Assembly (NCBI RefSeq): GCF_040050925.1
Contig: NZ_CP157390.1
Coordinates: forward strand, 3,534,001-3,598,000
From: Leifsonia sp. NPDC080035
GTDB taxonomy: Bacteria; Actinomycetota; Actinomycetes; Actinomycetales; Microbacteriaceae
Reading direction: 5' to 3'
DNA length: 64,000 bases
Under the pieces are notes generated by a model. That model searched no databases. It had not been told where the DNA came from and saw only the letters and a list, made by a program, of their open reading frames with translations. Below are positions 43,166-51,705 of the stretch, in pieces. The stretch's first letter is position 1; each line of letters begins with the position of its first letter. Both the position numbers and the translations under genes were made by a program.

Positions 43166-44317
43166 TCAGTGGCCGACGGTGACGGTCGGCTCGCCCGAGG
43201 GGGCGTCCTCCATCTCGGCGGCGATGCGGTTCGCCTCGGCGATGAGGGTCTGTACGATCTCGGCCTCGGGGACGGTCTTGATGACCTCGCCCTTGACGAA
43301 GATCTGGCCCTTGCCGTTGCCGCTCGCGACGCCGAGATCCGCCTCGCGCGCCTCGCCCGGACCGTTGACGACGCAGCCCATGACCGCGACGCGCAGCGGG
43401 ACGCTCATCCCCTGCAGGCCCTCCGTGACGTTGTTCGCGAGCGAGTACACGTCCACCTGGGCGCGACCGCAGCTCGGGCACGAGACGATCTCCAGCTTGC
43501 GCTCGCGCAGGTTCAGCGACTGCAGGATCTGCAGGCCGACCTTGACCTCCTGCGCGGGAGGAGCCGACAGCGAGACGCGGATGGTGTCGCCGATGCCCTC
43601 CGCCAGCAGGATGCCGAACGCGGTCGCCGACTTGATGGTGCCCTGGAACTCGGGACCTGCCTCGGTGACGCCGAGGTGGAGGGGCCAGTCGCCGCGCTCG
43701 GCGAGCTGGCGGTAGGCCTTCACCATGACGATCGGGTCGTTGTGCTTGACCGAGATCTTGAAGTCGTGGAAGTCGTGCTCCTCGAACAGGCTCGCCTCCC
43801 ACACGGCGCTCTCGACGAGCGCCTCCGCGGTGGGCTTGCCGTACTTCTGCAGCAGGCTCGGCTCGAGCGACCCCGCGTTGACGCCGATGCGCAGCGAGAC
43901 ACCGGCCGCCTTGGCGTAGGCCGCGATCTTGCCGACCTGGTCGTCGAACTTGCGGATGTTGCCCGGGTTGACGCGCACACCGGCGCAGCCGGCGTCGATC
44001 GCCGCGTAGACGTAATTGGGCTGGAAGTGGATGTCGGCGATGACCGGGATCTGGCTCTTCTTCGCGATGATGGGCAGCGCCTCGGCGTCGTCGCGGCTCG
44101 GCACGGCGACGCGAACGATGTCGCAACCGGAGGCGGTGAGCTCGGCGATCTGCTGCAGGGTCGCGTTGATGTTCGTCGTCGGCGTCGTGGTCATCGACTG
44201 GACGCTGACGGGGGCGTCGCCGCCGACCAGGACCTTGCCGACGCGGATCTGACGGGACTTACGACGGGGGCTAAGAGTCTCGGGGACCTTGGGCATCCCC
44301 AGATTGATTGCTGCCAC
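43166..44317 (-). CDS. ispG: 4-hydroxy-3-methylbut-2-enyl diphosphate synthase IspG
   Basis: 383-residue iron-sulfur enzyme of the MEP isoprenoid pathway (GcpE) that converts MEcPP to HMBPP. The [4Fe-4S] ligands lie in SCPSCGRAQVD and GCVVNGPGEA; QSMTTTPTTNI and VRVNPGNIRKFD form the TIM-barrel part. GTG 44317 has TAGGAT six bases upstream. It stands with dxr and a site-2 protease gene, as in mycobacteria. Confidence 0.97.
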   Translation of the reverse strand: MAAINLGMPKVPETLSPRRKSRQIRVGKVLVGGDAPVSVQSMTTTPTTNINATLQQIAELTASGCDIVRVAVPSRDDAEALPIIAKKSQIPVIADIHFQPNYVYAAIDAGCAGVRVNPGNIRKFDDQVGKIAAYAKAAGVSLRIGVNAGSLEPSLLQKYGKPTAEALVESAVWEASLFEEHDFHDFKISVKHNDPIVMVKAYRQLAERGDWPLHLGVTEAGPEFQGTIKSATAFGILLAEGIGDTIRVSLSAPPAQEVKVGLQILQSLNLRERKLEIVSCPSCGRAQVDVYSLANNVTEGLQGMSVPLRVAVMGCVVNGPGEAREADLGVASGNGKGQIFVKGEVIKTVPEAEIVQTLIAEANRIAAEMEDAPSGEPTVTVGH

Positions 44318-44323
44318 CCGACA

Positions 44324-44329
44324 ATCCTA
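44324..44329 (-). promoter_or_regulatory. Candidate leaderless -10 box of ispG
   Basis: TAGGAT on the minus strand, six bases before the GTG at 44317, in the 55-bp gap after the site-2 protease gene. Confidence 0.45.
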
Positions 44330-44372
44330 CGCGCGCCGGTGGGAGCCGGCTGGGCGTTGCTCGTGAGCGCGG

Positions 44373-45710
44373 TCAGCCGAACAGATTGATCGGCTTGACG
44401 ATGTCCGCGTACATCAGCAGGACGCTCATCCCGCCGAGGACGATCACCACGGCGAACGTGAGCGGCATCAGCTTGGCCATGTCGACCGGTCCGGGGTCGC
44501 GGCGCTTGAACAGCTTCGCCATCGTGCGGCGGAAGCCCTCCCAGAGGGCGCCGGCGATGTGGCCGCCGTCCAGCGGCAGCAGGGGCACGAGGTTGAAGAC
44601 GAACAGCGCGATGTTCAGCGAGGCGAGCATCCCGAGCATCGTGTAGATCTTGTCGATCAGCGGGACGCCGTCCAGCGCGGTCAGCTCCCCCGCCGCGCGC
44701 CCGATCCCGACCACGCTGACCGGCCCGTTCGGGTCGCGCTCGCCGGACCCGAACGCCGCGTTCCAGACATCGACCATCCGCTGCGGCAGATGGAGGAAGA
44801 CGTTCACCACCGCGCCGGTCTGCTCGCCGACGGCGGGCAGCACCGCCGTGATCGGCTGGGGCACCAGCTCCGGCATGGCGCCGATACCGACGAAGCCGAC
44901 GGTGAGGACGGCGGTGCTGCCGTCCGGGTTGGTCACGATCTTTCCCGCCGCATCGGTCTTCGCGACCTGGTTGGTCTTGGGGGTGAGGGCGACCGTCCGC
45001 TCGACGCCGTCCCGCTCCACGACGACCGAGAGCGTCCGTCCGGCGGACTCGCGGATGATCGCGGTGGACTGCGCCCACGACGTGATCTTCGTGCCGTCGA
45101 TGCTCACCAGCGTGTCGCCCGGCTTCAGGCCGGCCGCGGCCGCGGGGCCCGCGGGGTCGGCGGAGGTGCAGGTCTTGGTGGTCGTCGCGCTCGTCGCCGG
45201 CAGCACGCACTGGCTCACCGAGCCGATGGTCGTGGAGCTCTGCGGCGTCCCGAATCCCATCAGCAGCACGCCGAACAGCACGATGCCGATCACCAGGTTC
45301 ATGAACGGTCCGCCGAACATGATGACGATGCGCTTCCAGACCGGCAGCCGGTAGAAGGTGCGATCCTCCTCGCCCACCGCCACCGTCTCCGCGCTCGCGG
45401 TGCGGGCGTCCTGCACCATCGCCTGCATGAAGCCGGTGGTGGAGTTGCGGCCGGCCCTGCCGTCCTTGCCGGGCGGGAACATCCCGATCATCGAGATGTA
45501 GCCGCCGAGCGGGATGGCCTTGACGCCGTACTGGGTCTCGCCGCGGCGGAACGAGAACAGCGTCTTCCCGAATCCGATCATGTACTGGGTCACCTTGACG
45601 CCGAACAGCTTCGCGGGAACCAGGTGGCCGATCTCGTGCAGCGCGATCGACAGGGCGAGGCCGATCAGGATGATAACGACGCCCAGGATGAACAGCAGCA
45701 CGGAATCCAC
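44373..45710 (-). CDS. rseP: Site-2 intramembrane metalloprotease (RseP/Rip1 type, M50)
   Basis: 445-residue membrane protease that cuts transmembrane anchors, such as anti-sigma factors. The zinc motif HEIGH is at residues 25-29 and the second motif VPLLPLDGGH near residue 385. A PDZ domain lies between (GLKPGDTLVSIDGTKI) and is followed by an inserted segment before the last helices. GTG 45710 has TAGCCT six bases upstream. The local order dxr, protease, ispG matches M. tuberculosis Rv2870c-Rv2868c. The substrate here is not known. Confidence 0.94.
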   Translation of the reverse strand: MDSVLLFILGVVIILIGLALSIALHEIGHLVPAKLFGVKVTQYMIGFGKTLFSFRRGETQYGVKAIPLGGYISMIGMFPPGKDGRAGRNSTTGFMQAMVQDARTASAETVAVGEEDRTFYRLPVWKRIVIMFGGPFMNLVIGIVLFGVLLMGFGTPQSSTTIGSVSQCVLPATSATTTKTCTSADPAGPAAAAGLKPGDTLVSIDGTKITSWAQSTAIIRESAGRTLSVVVERDGVERTVALTPKTNQVAKTDAAGKIVTNPDGSTAVLTVGFVGIGAMPELVPQPITAVLPAVGEQTGAVVNVFLHLPQRMVDVWNAAFGSGERDPNGPVSVVGIGRAAGELTALDGVPLIDKIYTMLGMLASLNIALFVFNLVPLLPLDGGHIAGALWEGFRRTMAKLFKRRDPGPVDMAKLMPLTFAVVIVLGGMSVLLMYADIVKPINLFG

Positions 45711-45716
45711 GGGTAC

Positions 45717-45722
45717 AGGCTA
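45717..45722 (-). promoter_or_regulatory. Candidate leaderless -10 box of the site-2 protease gene
   Basis: TAGCCT on the minus strand, six bases before the GTG at 45710, in the 75-bp gap after dxr. Confidence 0.45.
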
Positions 45723-45785
45723 GTCGCGGCAGGCTTGGAACCAGCCGCCAACGGGGTGGGTGCGGGCTAAGAGGTCACGCCACCT

Positions 45786-46889
45786 CTAGGCGCGTCGAGC
45801 GCCGTCGGCGGCGATCGCCGCGTCGGCGGCGGCACGCGCCCAGCGCTCGGCCTCCGCCAGCGATTCGCGGGTGAGCTCGGCGGCCGGTTCGTGGGCGTCG
45901 ACGACGCGCTCCACCGTGTCGACGATGTCCAGGTAGCCGATGGCGCCGGCGTGGAACGCGGTGACGGCCTGCTCGTTGGCGGCGTTGAACACCGCGGGAT
46001 AGGTGGACCCGGCGGCCCCGACGCGCTTGGCGAGCGCCACGGAGGGGAACGCCTCGTCGTCGAGCGGCTCGAACGTCCAGGTGTGCGAGGTCGTCCAGTC
46101 CAGCGGGACGCCGACACCGGGCACGCGGTCTGGCCACCCGAGGCCGAGCGAGATCGGCAGCCGCATGTCCGGCGGCGACGCCTGGGCGATGGTCGATCCG
46201 TCGACGAACTCGACCATCGAGTGGATGACCGACTGCGGGTGCACCGTGACGTCGATCCGCTCGTACGGCACGTCGAAGAGCAGGTGCGCCTCGATCACCT
46301 CGAGCCCCTTGTTGACCAGGGTCGAGGAGTTGGTGGTGACGACGAGGCCCATGTCCCAGGTGGGATGCGCGAGCGCCTCGGACGGTGTCACCTCCCGCAG
46401 CGAGTCGCGGGTCCGCCCGCGGAACGGGCCGCCGGAGGCGGTCAGCACGAGCCTGCGGACCTCGGACGCGGATCCCGAACGGAGCGCCTGGGCGAGCGCC
46501 GAATGCTCGGAGTCGACCGGGACGATCTGGCCGGGCGCCGCGGCCCGCTTCACCAGCTCGCCGCCGACGATCAGCGACTCCTTGTTCGCCAGCGCCAGGC
46601 TCGCCCCGGTCTCCAGGGCGGCAAGGGTCGGCCCGAGGCCGACAGAGCCGGTGATGCCGTTCAGGACGACGTCCGCCTCGATCGAGCGCACCAGCCGCTC
46701 GGAGTCCTCCGCGCCGAGCGCGGTGTCCGCGACGCCGAAGCGCTCGGCCTGCTCGGCCATCAGCTCGCCGTTGCGTCCGGCGCTGAGGCCGACGACCCGG
46801 AACCGGTCCGGGTTCGCCGCGACGACATCCAGCGCCTGGGTGCCGATGGAACCGGTGGAGCCGAGGATGACGACGCGGCGGACGGACAT
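45786..46889 (-). CDS. dxr: 1-deoxy-D-xylulose 5-phosphate reductoisomerase
   Basis: 367-residue NADPH enzyme making MEP, the second step of the pathway that IspG later serves. The cofactor loop is GSTGSIGTQALDV at residues 10-22, ALANKESLIVGG marks the NADPH/metal region, SGGPFRGR the substrate loop, and the C-terminal helical domain is complete. ATG 46889 overlaps the stop of the FKBP gene by one base. Confidence 0.97.
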   Translation of the reverse strand: MSVRRVVILGSTGSIGTQALDVVAANPDRFRVVGLSAGRNGELMAEQAERFGVADTALGAEDSERLVRSIEADVVLNGITGSVGLGPTLAALETGASLALANKESLIVGGELVKRAAAPGQIVPVDSEHSALAQALRSGSASEVRRLVLTASGGPFRGRTRDSLREVTPSEALAHPTWDMGLVVTTNSSTLVNKGLEVIEAHLLFDVPYERIDVTVHPQSVIHSMVEFVDGSTIAQASPPDMRLPISLGLGWPDRVPGVGVPLDWTTSHTWTFEPLDDEAFPSVALAKRVGAAGSTYPAVFNAANEQAVTAFHAGAIGYLDIVDTVERVVDAHEPAAELTRESLAEAERWARAAADAAIAADGARRA

Positions 46890-47884
46890 CAGCGGGTCGT
46901 CCCCAGGATGTCGATCACGAAGACCATGGTGTCTGTTCCCTTGATCTCGCCCTGGCCTGCGGCGCCGTAGCCGTCCGCCGGCGGGATGATCGCGATCACC
47001 TGGGAGCCGACGGGCTGTCCCTCCAATGCCTTACCGAATCCCTTGACGACCTGCGTGGTCTGGAACGACGCGGTCTCGCCGCGACTCCAGCTCGAGTCGA
47101 ACATCTGACCGTTCCGCCACAGCACGCCCTTGTACTGGACCGTCACGGTGTCGCCGGGGAGCACCGTCTCGCCGGAGCCCTTCTTGAGCTGAGCGATCCG
47201 GGTCTCCTTCGGCGGGTCCGCCTTCGGGATGGTGATCGTGGGCTCGCCGGACGTGCTCAGCTTCACCGTCGGGAATCCCGCGGTGGGTGCGACGGGCGTC
47301 CCGTTCGCCTTGGTGGGCAGCTTCGGCGGGATGTTGACGATGTCCGTCAGAAGCACGACCGGGTCGTCCTTCTTCAGGTTGAGCTGAGAGTACGCGGTGC
47401 CGAACGCCTGCTCGGCCGTCGCGGTGACGACCGCACGCGACCCGACGGACAGGCACTCCGCCGCGCGGACGAAGCCGGGCAGGAACTTCTTGTCGTCGAG
47501 CGGCGCCGAGACGGCGGCCTGCTTGCCGAAGCCCTCGTCGGCAGCGATCGCCTTGCCGGTCGTCCCGTTGTACGCGGCGAGGGCGAGTCCGACGGTCTCA
47601 CCCGCCTTCACCTTCTCGCCGTCGCCCTTGATCAGGACGGTGCGCTGGACGTCCTTCACCTTCAGCGGGGTGGCGAACGTGATCGTCGGAGTCTCGTGGA
47701 AGGCGCCGGTCACCTTCACCGAATCCGAGACGCTGCCCGCCTTGGTGTTCTGGCACGAGGCGGAGGCGGGCGTCGAGGTCGCGGTCGAGCTCGCCGACGG
47801 CGACGACGAGCTGCACGCCGCCAGGGACGCGACGGCCAGTCCGGAGACGATCAGGGCTGTGGTGAGGGAGAGGGATCTGCGCAC
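46889..47884 (-). CDS. FKBP-type peptidyl-prolyl isomerase lipoprotein, two FKBP units
   Basis: 331-residue exported foldase. Signal peptide and lipobox SLAAC place the lipidated Cys at 24. Two FKBP-like units are visible. The second (about residues 240-331: VQYKGVLWRNGQMFDSSW, VVKGFGKALEGQPVGS) keeps the family core. The first (about 75-200) is degenerate, with FLPGFVRAAECLSVGSRAVV as its remnant. GTG 47884 was chosen because the signal peptide begins there; an ATG at 47956 would add 24 residues in front. One-base overlap with dxr suggests cotranscription. Confidence 0.88.
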   Translation of the reverse strand: MRRSLSLTTALIVSGLAVASLAACSSSSPSASSTATSTPASASCQNTKAGSVSDSVKVTGAFHETPTITFATPLKVKDVQRTVLIKGDGEKVKAGETVGLALAAYNGTTGKAIAADEGFGKQAAVSAPLDDKKFLPGFVRAAECLSVGSRAVVTATAEQAFGTAYSQLNLKKDDPVVLLTDIVNIPPKLPTKANGTPVAPTAGFPTVKLSTSGEPTITIPKADPPKETRIAQLKKGSGETVLPGDTVTVQYKGVLWRNGQMFDSSWSRGETASFQTTQVVKGFGKALEGQPVGSQVIAIIPPADGYGAAGQGEIKGTDTMVFVIDILGTTR

Positions 47885-47955
47885 GGTGGACAAGTCTGCC
47901 GCATCCGCCTGCGGCTCGCCTGACAGCGGCACAGGATTCGGCTGAACGCGCCGCA

Positions 47956-47961
47956 TACGAT
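47956..47961 (+). promoter_or_regulatory. Candidate leaderless -10 box of the first gabT
   Basis: TACGAT, seven bases before the ATG at 47969. Confidence 0.35.
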
Positions 47962-47968
47962 GGAGGCC

Positions 47969-49306
47969 ATGACCCGCGAATTCTCCGTCCCTCAGTCACG
48001 CCATCTCGTCACCGAGCTCCCCGGTCCGCGCTCGGTCGAACTGCAGCAGCGCCGCGTCGCCTCGGTCAGCCGCGGCGCGGGAACGCTCGCGAACATCTAC
48101 ATGGAGTCCGGGTCCGGCGCGATCCTGGTCGACGTCGACGGCAACCGGCTGATCGACCTCGGCTGCGGCATCGGCGTGACCACGATCGGTCACGCGCACC
48201 CCGCGGTGGCCACCGCAGCCGCCGAGCAGGCCTCGAAGCTCACGCACACCCTGTTCACGGTCACGCCGTACGAGAACTACGTGCGCGTCGCCGAGAAGCT
48301 CGCGGAGATCACGCCCGGCGACTTCGAGAAGCACAGCATCCTTGTGAACTCCGGGGCCGAGGCTGTCGAGAACGCGGTGAAGATCGCCCGCAAGTACACC
48401 GGGCGCCGCGCCATCGCGACGCTCGACCACGCCTTCCACGGCCGCACGAACCTCACCATGGCGATGACCTACCGCCCCTGGCCGGAGCGCGCAGGGATGG
48501 GCCCGTTCCCCGGTGAGATCTACAGCGTGCCGATCAGCTACCCCTTCCGCGACCCGGAGGGGATGACCGGCGAGGAGGCCGCCGAGCGGACCATCGACTA
48601 CATCCGCACCCACATCGGCGCCACCGAGCTGGCCGCGCTGTTCGTCGAGCCCATCCAGGGCGACGGCGGCATCATCATCCCCGCCCCCGGCTACTTCGCG
48701 CGGCTCTCCGAGTTCTGCGCCGAGAACGGGATCGTGTTCGTCGCCGACGAGATCCAGGCCGGCATCGGCCGCACCGGCACCTGGTACTCGATCGAGCACC
48801 ACGGCGTCGTGCCGGACCTGGTCACGAGCGCCAAGGGCATCGCGGGAGGCTTCCCGCTCGCCGCGGTGACCGGCCGCGCCGAGATCATGGACGCCGTGCA
48901 GCCCGGCGGCATCGGCGGCACGTTCGGCGGCAACCCGGTCTCGACAGCGGCGGCTCTCGCCGTCTTCGACGTGTTCGAGCAAGAGGACCTGCTCGCGGAG
49001 GCGCAGCGCGTCGAAAGGGCGCTGTGGGCCCGGATCGGCGACTGGGCCGACCGGTTCGCCGTCGTCGGCGAGGTGCGCGGCAAGGGCGCGATGTTCGGCA
49101 TCGAGCTCGTCGTGCCCGGCACGAAGCAGCCGAACCCGGAGGCGCTGAAGGCCGTGCTCGCGCATGCCACCGCCAACGGCGTCATCCCGCTCGACGCCGG
49201 CAGCTGGGACAGCGTCCTGCGCCTGCTTCCCTCGGTCGTGATCAGCGAGGAGCTGATCGACGACGCCGCGACCGTCATCGAGGAAGCCCTCGGCCGCCTC
49301 GGCTGA
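47969..49306 (+). CDS. gabT: 4-aminobutyrate aminotransferase (first copy)
   Basis: 445-residue class III PLP transaminase that turns GABA into succinate semialdehyde. GAEAVENAVKIARKYTGRR, FVADEIQAGIGRTG and the PLP Lys in TSAKGIAGGFPL are present. GGTFGGNPV is the substrate-side loop. ATG 47969 gives the family length; an ATG nine bases earlier is in frame. A close paralog is at 52462. Divergent from the FKBP gene by 84 bp. No gabD is in the window. Confidence 0.9.
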   Translation: MTREFSVPQSRHLVTELPGPRSVELQQRRVASVSRGAGTLANIYMESGSGAILVDVDGNRLIDLGCGIGVTTIGHAHPAVATAAAEQASKLTHTLFTVTPYENYVRVAEKLAEITPGDFEKHSILVNSGAEAVENAVKIARKYTGRRAIATLDHAFHGRTNLTMAMTYRPWPERAGMGPFPGEIYSVPISYPFRDPEGMTGEEAAERTIDYIRTHIGATELAALFVEPIQGDGGIIIPAPGYFARLSEFCAENGIVFVADEIQAGIGRTGTWYSIEHHGVVPDLVTSAKGIAGGFPLAAVTGRAEIMDAVQPGGIGGTFGGNPVSTAAALAVFDVFEQEDLLAEAQRVERALWARIGDWADRFAVVGEVRGKGAMFGIELVVPGTKQPNPEALKAVLAHATANGVIPLDAGSWDSVLRLLPSVVISEELIDDAATVIEEALGRLG

Positions 49307-49316
49307 GGTCTGCTTC

Positions 49317-50225
49317 GTGCTGGGCACCGTGCGGCGTGCGCTCTCCGTCGCCGCCGCCACGCTCGTGGCGGCGGCGACGCTCGCGGGCGTGACGCCGGCC
49401 GTGACGCCGGGAGCGGCGGCCGACGCGGCTCCCGCGGTCTCGTCGCAGCGCGTGTCCTCCGACGGCGCATTCGATCCGGGCCGGATCATCAGCGACGACA
49501 GCTTCTTCAATCCGGACGCGATGACCGCCGCTCAGATCCAGCGTTTCCTCGAGGACCGAACGTGCCGGCCGAAGGGCGGGAGCCCGTGCCTCGCCGACTT
49601 CCGGATGGACACGCCGGACACCCCGGCCTCCGCCGAGCGCTGCGACGCCATCGCCGGCCGCGACCGCGAGCGCGCGAGCAGCATCATCGCCCGGGTCGCG
49701 GCGGCCTGCACGATCAGCCCGCGCGTACTGCTGGTGCTGCTGCAGAAGGAGCAGTCGCTGCTCACCGCGCCGAGTCCCTCCGGCTATCAGAAGGCGACGG
49801 GTTACGCCTGCCCGGACACCGCGGAGTGCGACAAGCGCTACTTCGGCTTCTTCAACCAGGTGTACCGGGCGGCGTGGCAGTTCCGGGAGTACACCGTCCA
49901 TCCCGGCGACTGGCGGTACCGCATCGGCCGCAACAGCATCCAGTACCACCCGGATGCCACGTGCGGCGCCGGCACGGTCACGATCGCGAACCAGGCGACG
50001 GCGAACCTCTACAACTACACGCCGTACCAGCCGGACGCGCAGACGCTCGCGCATCCCTCCGGTCCGGCGGGCGACTGCTCCACCTATGGCAACCTGAACT
50101 TCTCCCGCCTCTACGACCGCTGGTTCGGCGACCCGCTCGCGGTGCGCTACTCGGGCCTCATCCCGCCCTGCCTCGTCTACACGAACGGCATCCCCTGCCC
50201 GCCGATGAACCCGTTCGCCCCCTGA
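49317..50225 (+). CDS. Secreted protein of unknown function, lysozyme-like features
   Basis: 302-residue protein with a signal peptide (residues 1 to about 37, Ala/Val-rich). The mature part has FDPGRIISDDSFFNPDAMTA at its front, then ISPRVLLVLLQKEQSLLT (Glu145), GYACPDTAECDKRYFGFFNQ, and IANQATANLYNYTPYQPD. About nine Cys suggest disulfides. Similar proteins occur widely in Microbacteriaceae as secreted hypotheticals, often with cell-wall repeats; none is seen here. The helix with Glu in LLQKEQSLLT recalls lytic transglycosylases, so a peptidoglycan role is a guess. GTG 49317 has GAGG eight bases upstream. Confidence 0.8.
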   Translation: MLGTVRRALSVAAATLVAAATLAGVTPAVTPGAAADAAPAVSSQRVSSDGAFDPGRIISDDSFFNPDAMTAAQIQRFLEDRTCRPKGGSPCLADFRMDTPDTPASAERCDAIAGRDRERASSIIARVAAACTISPRVLLVLLQKEQSLLTAPSPSGYQKATGYACPDTAECDKRYFGFFNQVYRAAWQFREYTVHPGDWRYRIGRNSIQYHPDATCGAGTVTIANQATANLYNYTPYQPDAQTLAHPSGPAGDCSTYGNLNFSRLYDRWFGDPLAVRYSGLIPPCLVYTNGIPCPPMNPFAP

Positions 50226-50259
50226 TCGGCGCATTCCCCGCACGGCATACGGACGCGAT

Positions 50260-50265
50260 TACGCT
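50260..50265 (+). promoter_or_regulatory. Candidate leaderless -10 box of the acyltransferase gene
   Basis: TACGCT, six bases before the GTG at 50272. Confidence 0.4.
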
Positions 50266-50271
50266 CGTCAC

Positions 50272-51042
50272 GTGACCCAGAACCACCCCGACGACGGGCT
50301 CGACGCCGAACCCGACGCCATCCCCCGCCCCGGCGTGCTCTACTTCGTCGGGCGGTGGATCGTCGCGCCGCTCGCCAAGCTCGTCTACCGCCCGCGCGTG
50401 CTCGGCACCAAGAACGTCCCCCGCCACGGCAAGATCATCCTGGCCAGCAACCACCTCTCGTTCATCGACTCGGTCCTCATCCCGATGACCTCGCCGCGGC
50501 GCGTGCAGTTCCTCGCGAAGTCGCACTACTTCGAGGGAACCGGCTTCCGCGGCTGGGTGTCCCGCGCGTTCTTCACCGCGATCGGCGCCGTCGGCGTCCG
50601 CCGCGGGGCCGGCCAGGCCGCCCAGGAGGCGCTGGAGCAGTCGCGCAGGATCATCGACACCGGAGCCGCGTTCGCCATCTACCCCGAGGGGACGCGCTCG
50701 CTCGACGGCCGTCTCTACAAGGGCAGGACGGGGATCGGCTGGCTCGCACTCACGACCGGCGCCAAGGTGGTGCCGGTGGGCCTGATCGGCACGGCCGAGA
50801 TGCAGCCCGTCGGCGCTGCGTTCCCGCGGGTGCGCCGGGTGACCGTCGCGTTCGGGAAGCCCATCGACGTCTCGCACTACGGCCCGGCGGAGTCCGGACG
50901 CGCCCGGCGCCAGGCGACGGACGAGATCATGGCGGCGATCCACGACCTCACCGGCCAGGAGCTCGCCAACGCCTACAACGAATCGCCGCCGGCGAGCACG
51001 GTGGAGCGCGTCAAGCGCGCCTTGCGTCCCGAGCGCCTCTAG
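50272..51042 (+). CDS. plsC: 1-acyl-sn-glycerol-3-phosphate acyltransferase family protein
   Basis: 256-residue PlsC-type enzyme that adds an acyl chain to lysophosphatidate in membrane lipid synthesis. The catalytic NHLSFID (HxxxxD) is near residue 61 and AIYPEGTRSLDG holds the phosphate-binding motif. Other acyl acceptors are possible because actinobacteria have several paralogs. GTG 50272 with TACGCT upstream. It converges on the CGNR gene through a palindromic spacer. Confidence 0.88.
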   Translation: MTQNHPDDGLDAEPDAIPRPGVLYFVGRWIVAPLAKLVYRPRVLGTKNVPRHGKIILASNHLSFIDSVLIPMTSPRRVQFLAKSHYFEGTGFRGWVSRAFFTAIGAVGVRRGAGQAAQEALEQSRRIIDTGAAFAIYPEGTRSLDGRLYKGRTGIGWLALTTGAKVVPVGLIGTAEMQPVGAAFPRVRRVTVAFGKPIDVSHYGPAESGRARRQATDEIMAAIHDLTGQELANAYNESPPASTVERVKRALRPERL

Positions 51043-51072
51043 CGGCCGACGCGGGCACCTCCGCTCGACCAC

Positions 51073-51137
51073 ATCTGTGCCAAATGTCGGCATGTGTCGC
51101 GGTGGGTACCGAGATTTGGCGCACATGTCAGCATGCC
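51073..51137. repeat. Imperfect palindrome between acyltransferase and CGNR genes
   Basis: CTGTGCCAAATGTCGGCATG faces ATTTGGCGCACATGTCAGCATG. The inner parts are inverted (TGTGCCAAAT against ATTTGGCGCACA, two extra bases). ATGTCGGCATG and ATGTCAGCATG also form a direct repeat with one mismatch. Located between two convergent genes. Confidence 0.55.
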
Positions 51138-51167
51138 TGCTGACGCGCGATGGCGTCCGGAGACGGT

Positions 51168-51635
51168 TCAGCCCTCGCGCTTGGCGCGGTAGGTGCGCGC
51201 CTTCTGCCGGTTGCCGCAGATCTCCATGCTGCACCACTGCCGGGAGCCGTTGCGGGACTCGTCGTAGAACGCCCAGCGGCAGTCCTCTCCCCCGCACAGC
51301 TTCACGCGGCGCAGCTTGCCCTGGATGCTCAGCACCACCGAGCTGGCGACCGCCGCCTCCGCCGCCGTCCGTGCACGCAGCTCCACCGCGTGCTCGCCGC
51401 ACGAGGTGGTGAGCCCGACCGGCGGAAGCGAGGCCTCCTCGCCGTCGACGATCGCGCGCAGGGCTTCGCGGACGCCCAGGGTCTCGGCGCGGTCTCCCGG
51501 CTGCACGCCGTGCTCCCCCGCCCACGCGGCGAAGCCGGCGTCGTCGGCGAGCCGGTCGGTGCCGTCCTCCACGTCGAGGGTGTTCAGGAACGCGACCAGG
51601 AAGTCGGCGCCAAGCTCGGGAGCATTCGTACGCAT
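51168..51635 (-). CDS. CGNR zinc-finger (ABATE domain) regulator
   Basis: 155-residue protein with an N-terminal ABATE-like domain (FLVAFLNTLD) and a C-terminal CGNR zinc finger, whose ligands are in CGGEDCRWAFYDES and CSMEICGNRQKAR. Such proteins are putative stress-linked transcription factors. ATG 51635 was chosen over 51653 because TACAAT ends six bases before it. Its own promoter region holds a 13-bp palindrome, so it may autoregulate. Confidence 0.88.
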   Translation of the reverse strand: MRTNAPELGADFLVAFLNTLDVEDGTDRLADDAGFAAWAGEHGVQPGDRAETLGVREALRAIVDGEEASLPPVGLTTSCGEHAVELRARTAAEAAVASSVVLSIQGKLRRVKLCGGEDCRWAFYDESRNGSRQWCSMEICGNRQKARTYRAKREG

Positions 51636-51641
51636 GTAACC

Positions 51642-51669
51642 ATTGTATCTCATTAGCCGGTTACGGTAA
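51642..51669 (-). promoter_or_regulatory. Promoter of the CGNR gene
   Basis: On the minus strand: TTACCG (51669-51664), 16-base spacer, TACAAT (51647-51642). The predicted start falls on the ATG at 51635, so the mRNA is probably leaderless. Confidence 0.55.
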
Positions 51670-51671
51670 CC
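51659..51671. promoter_or_regulatory. Palindromic operator in the CGNR/small-ORF divergent region
   Basis: GGTTAC-G-GTAACC, perfect. It covers the -35 of the CGNR promoter and abuts a TATAAC box (51672-51677) facing the small ORF, so one protein could control both. Confidence 0.55.
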
Positions 51672-51705
51672 TATAACCAGTCAACGCAGATAGGTGGTTA
51701 TCAAC

